Shown here: piece by piece, positions 63,764-64,000 of the stretch | How positions within the stretch are numbered: the first letter of the stretch is position 1 | Layout: the number at the start of each line of letters is the position of its first letter | DNA from: Tsukamurella paurometabola | GTDB taxonomy: Bacteria; Actinomycetota; Actinomycetes; Mycobacteriales; Mycobacteriaceae | Reading direction: 5' to 3' | DNA length: 64,000 nt | Assembly (NCBI RefSeq): GCF_900631615.1 | Contig: NZ_LR131273.1 | Span: forward strand, 4,124,850-4,188,849 | Made by a program: the position numbers and the translations under genes | Notes under the pieces: generated by a model | Told to the model about the DNA's origin: nothing | What the model saw: only the letters and a program-made list of their open reading frames with translations | Database searches by the model: none

Positions 63764-64000
63764 TCAGGCGCAGTCGATGCAGATCAGCTCGTTGCCGTCC
63801 GGATCGGCGAGCCGGCTGCGGTGGTACACCAGGAAGCAGCTGGTACAGGTGAACTCGTCAGCCTGCTTCGGCACCACGCGGACGCTCAGCTCCTCGCCCG
63901 ACAGGTCGGCGCCGGGGAGCTCGAACGACTCGGCGGTCTCGCCCTCGTCGACGTCCACCGTGCCGGACTGGCCCTCGTTGCGACGGGCCTTCAGCTCCTC
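63764..64000 (-). CDS. DUF4193 small zinc-ribbon-like protein (5' end outside window)
   Basis: 79 codons visible, reading EELKARRNEGQ at the edge, then DVDEGETAESFELPGADLSGEELSVRVVPKQADEFTC and two CxxC pairs (CTSC, CIDC) that likely bind zinc. Very close in pattern to M. tuberculosis Rv2699c (about 100 aa), so about 20 N-terminal residues are missing. Function unknown. The internal ATG/GTG at 63958 is not the start because the conserved part extends upstream. Confidence 0.92.
   Translation of the reverse strand, partial: EELKARRNEGQSGTVDVDEGETAESFELPGADLSGEELSVRVVPKQADEFTCTSCFLVYHRSRLADPDGNELICIDCA

Overview
The window is a high-GC actinobacterial chromosome segment. Gene content and order point to a mycolate-containing member of the Mycobacteriales (Tsukamurella or a close relative fits, but the genus cannot be fixed from sequence reading alone). 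Two blocks follow the gene order known from Mycobacterium tuberculosis: yajC - ruvCAB - yebC - pdxT - tesB - pdxS - (LemA/NUDIX) - pimA - patA - pgsA - HIT - thrS (about 1-27.5 kb, like Rv2588c to Rv2614c) and zapE - RibD-like - lipoprotein hydrolase - aftC - msrB - hemQ - hemG/Y - hemE - DUF3000 - RNase D-like - dxs - TrmA-like - DUF3159 - DUF3710 - dut - DUF3093 - DUF4193 (47-64 kb, like Rv2670c to Rv2699c).

Within the left block are genes that look added to that core order. They are a RecQ-type helicase, a translationally coupled GT2-GtrA / GT39 membrane glycosylation pair, a WS/DGAT acyltransferase, an RDD-FHA protein coupled to a PP2C phosphatase, a serine/threonine kinase at the end of the phosphatidylinositol-mannoside operon, and an AbiEi/DUF559-like gene bracketed by 72-nt imperfect inverted repeats. 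ruvCAB is preceded by a mycobacterial-type LexA box.

The middle (27.5-47 kb) is more accessory. It holds a FhuF-like [2Fe-2S] protein, an intact IS630-type element with TA target duplication, a large secreted repeat protein beside it, small enzymes (VOC, isochorismatase, YciI), five tRNA genes (Val-CAC, Gly-GCC twice, Cys-GCA, Val-GAC), an acetoacetate-decarboxylase-like gene broken by one extra C in a poly-C run, a second YidC, an orphan acyl-CoA carboxyltransferase, and a copper-export operon (small His-tailed membrane peptide - copA - csoR) behind a CsoR-type operator overlapping the -10 box.

The right block handles haem synthesis (coproporphyrin-dependent branch), isoprenoid entry (Dxs), arabinan synthesis (AftC) and dUTP control. 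A window-wide signal is that about 19 transcription-unit-leading genes have a TANNNT -10 hexamer ending 6-8 nt before the start codon and no evident Shine-Dalgarno, the arrangement of leaderless mRNAs. All function calls are by reading motifs and recalled family knowledge; no database search was run.
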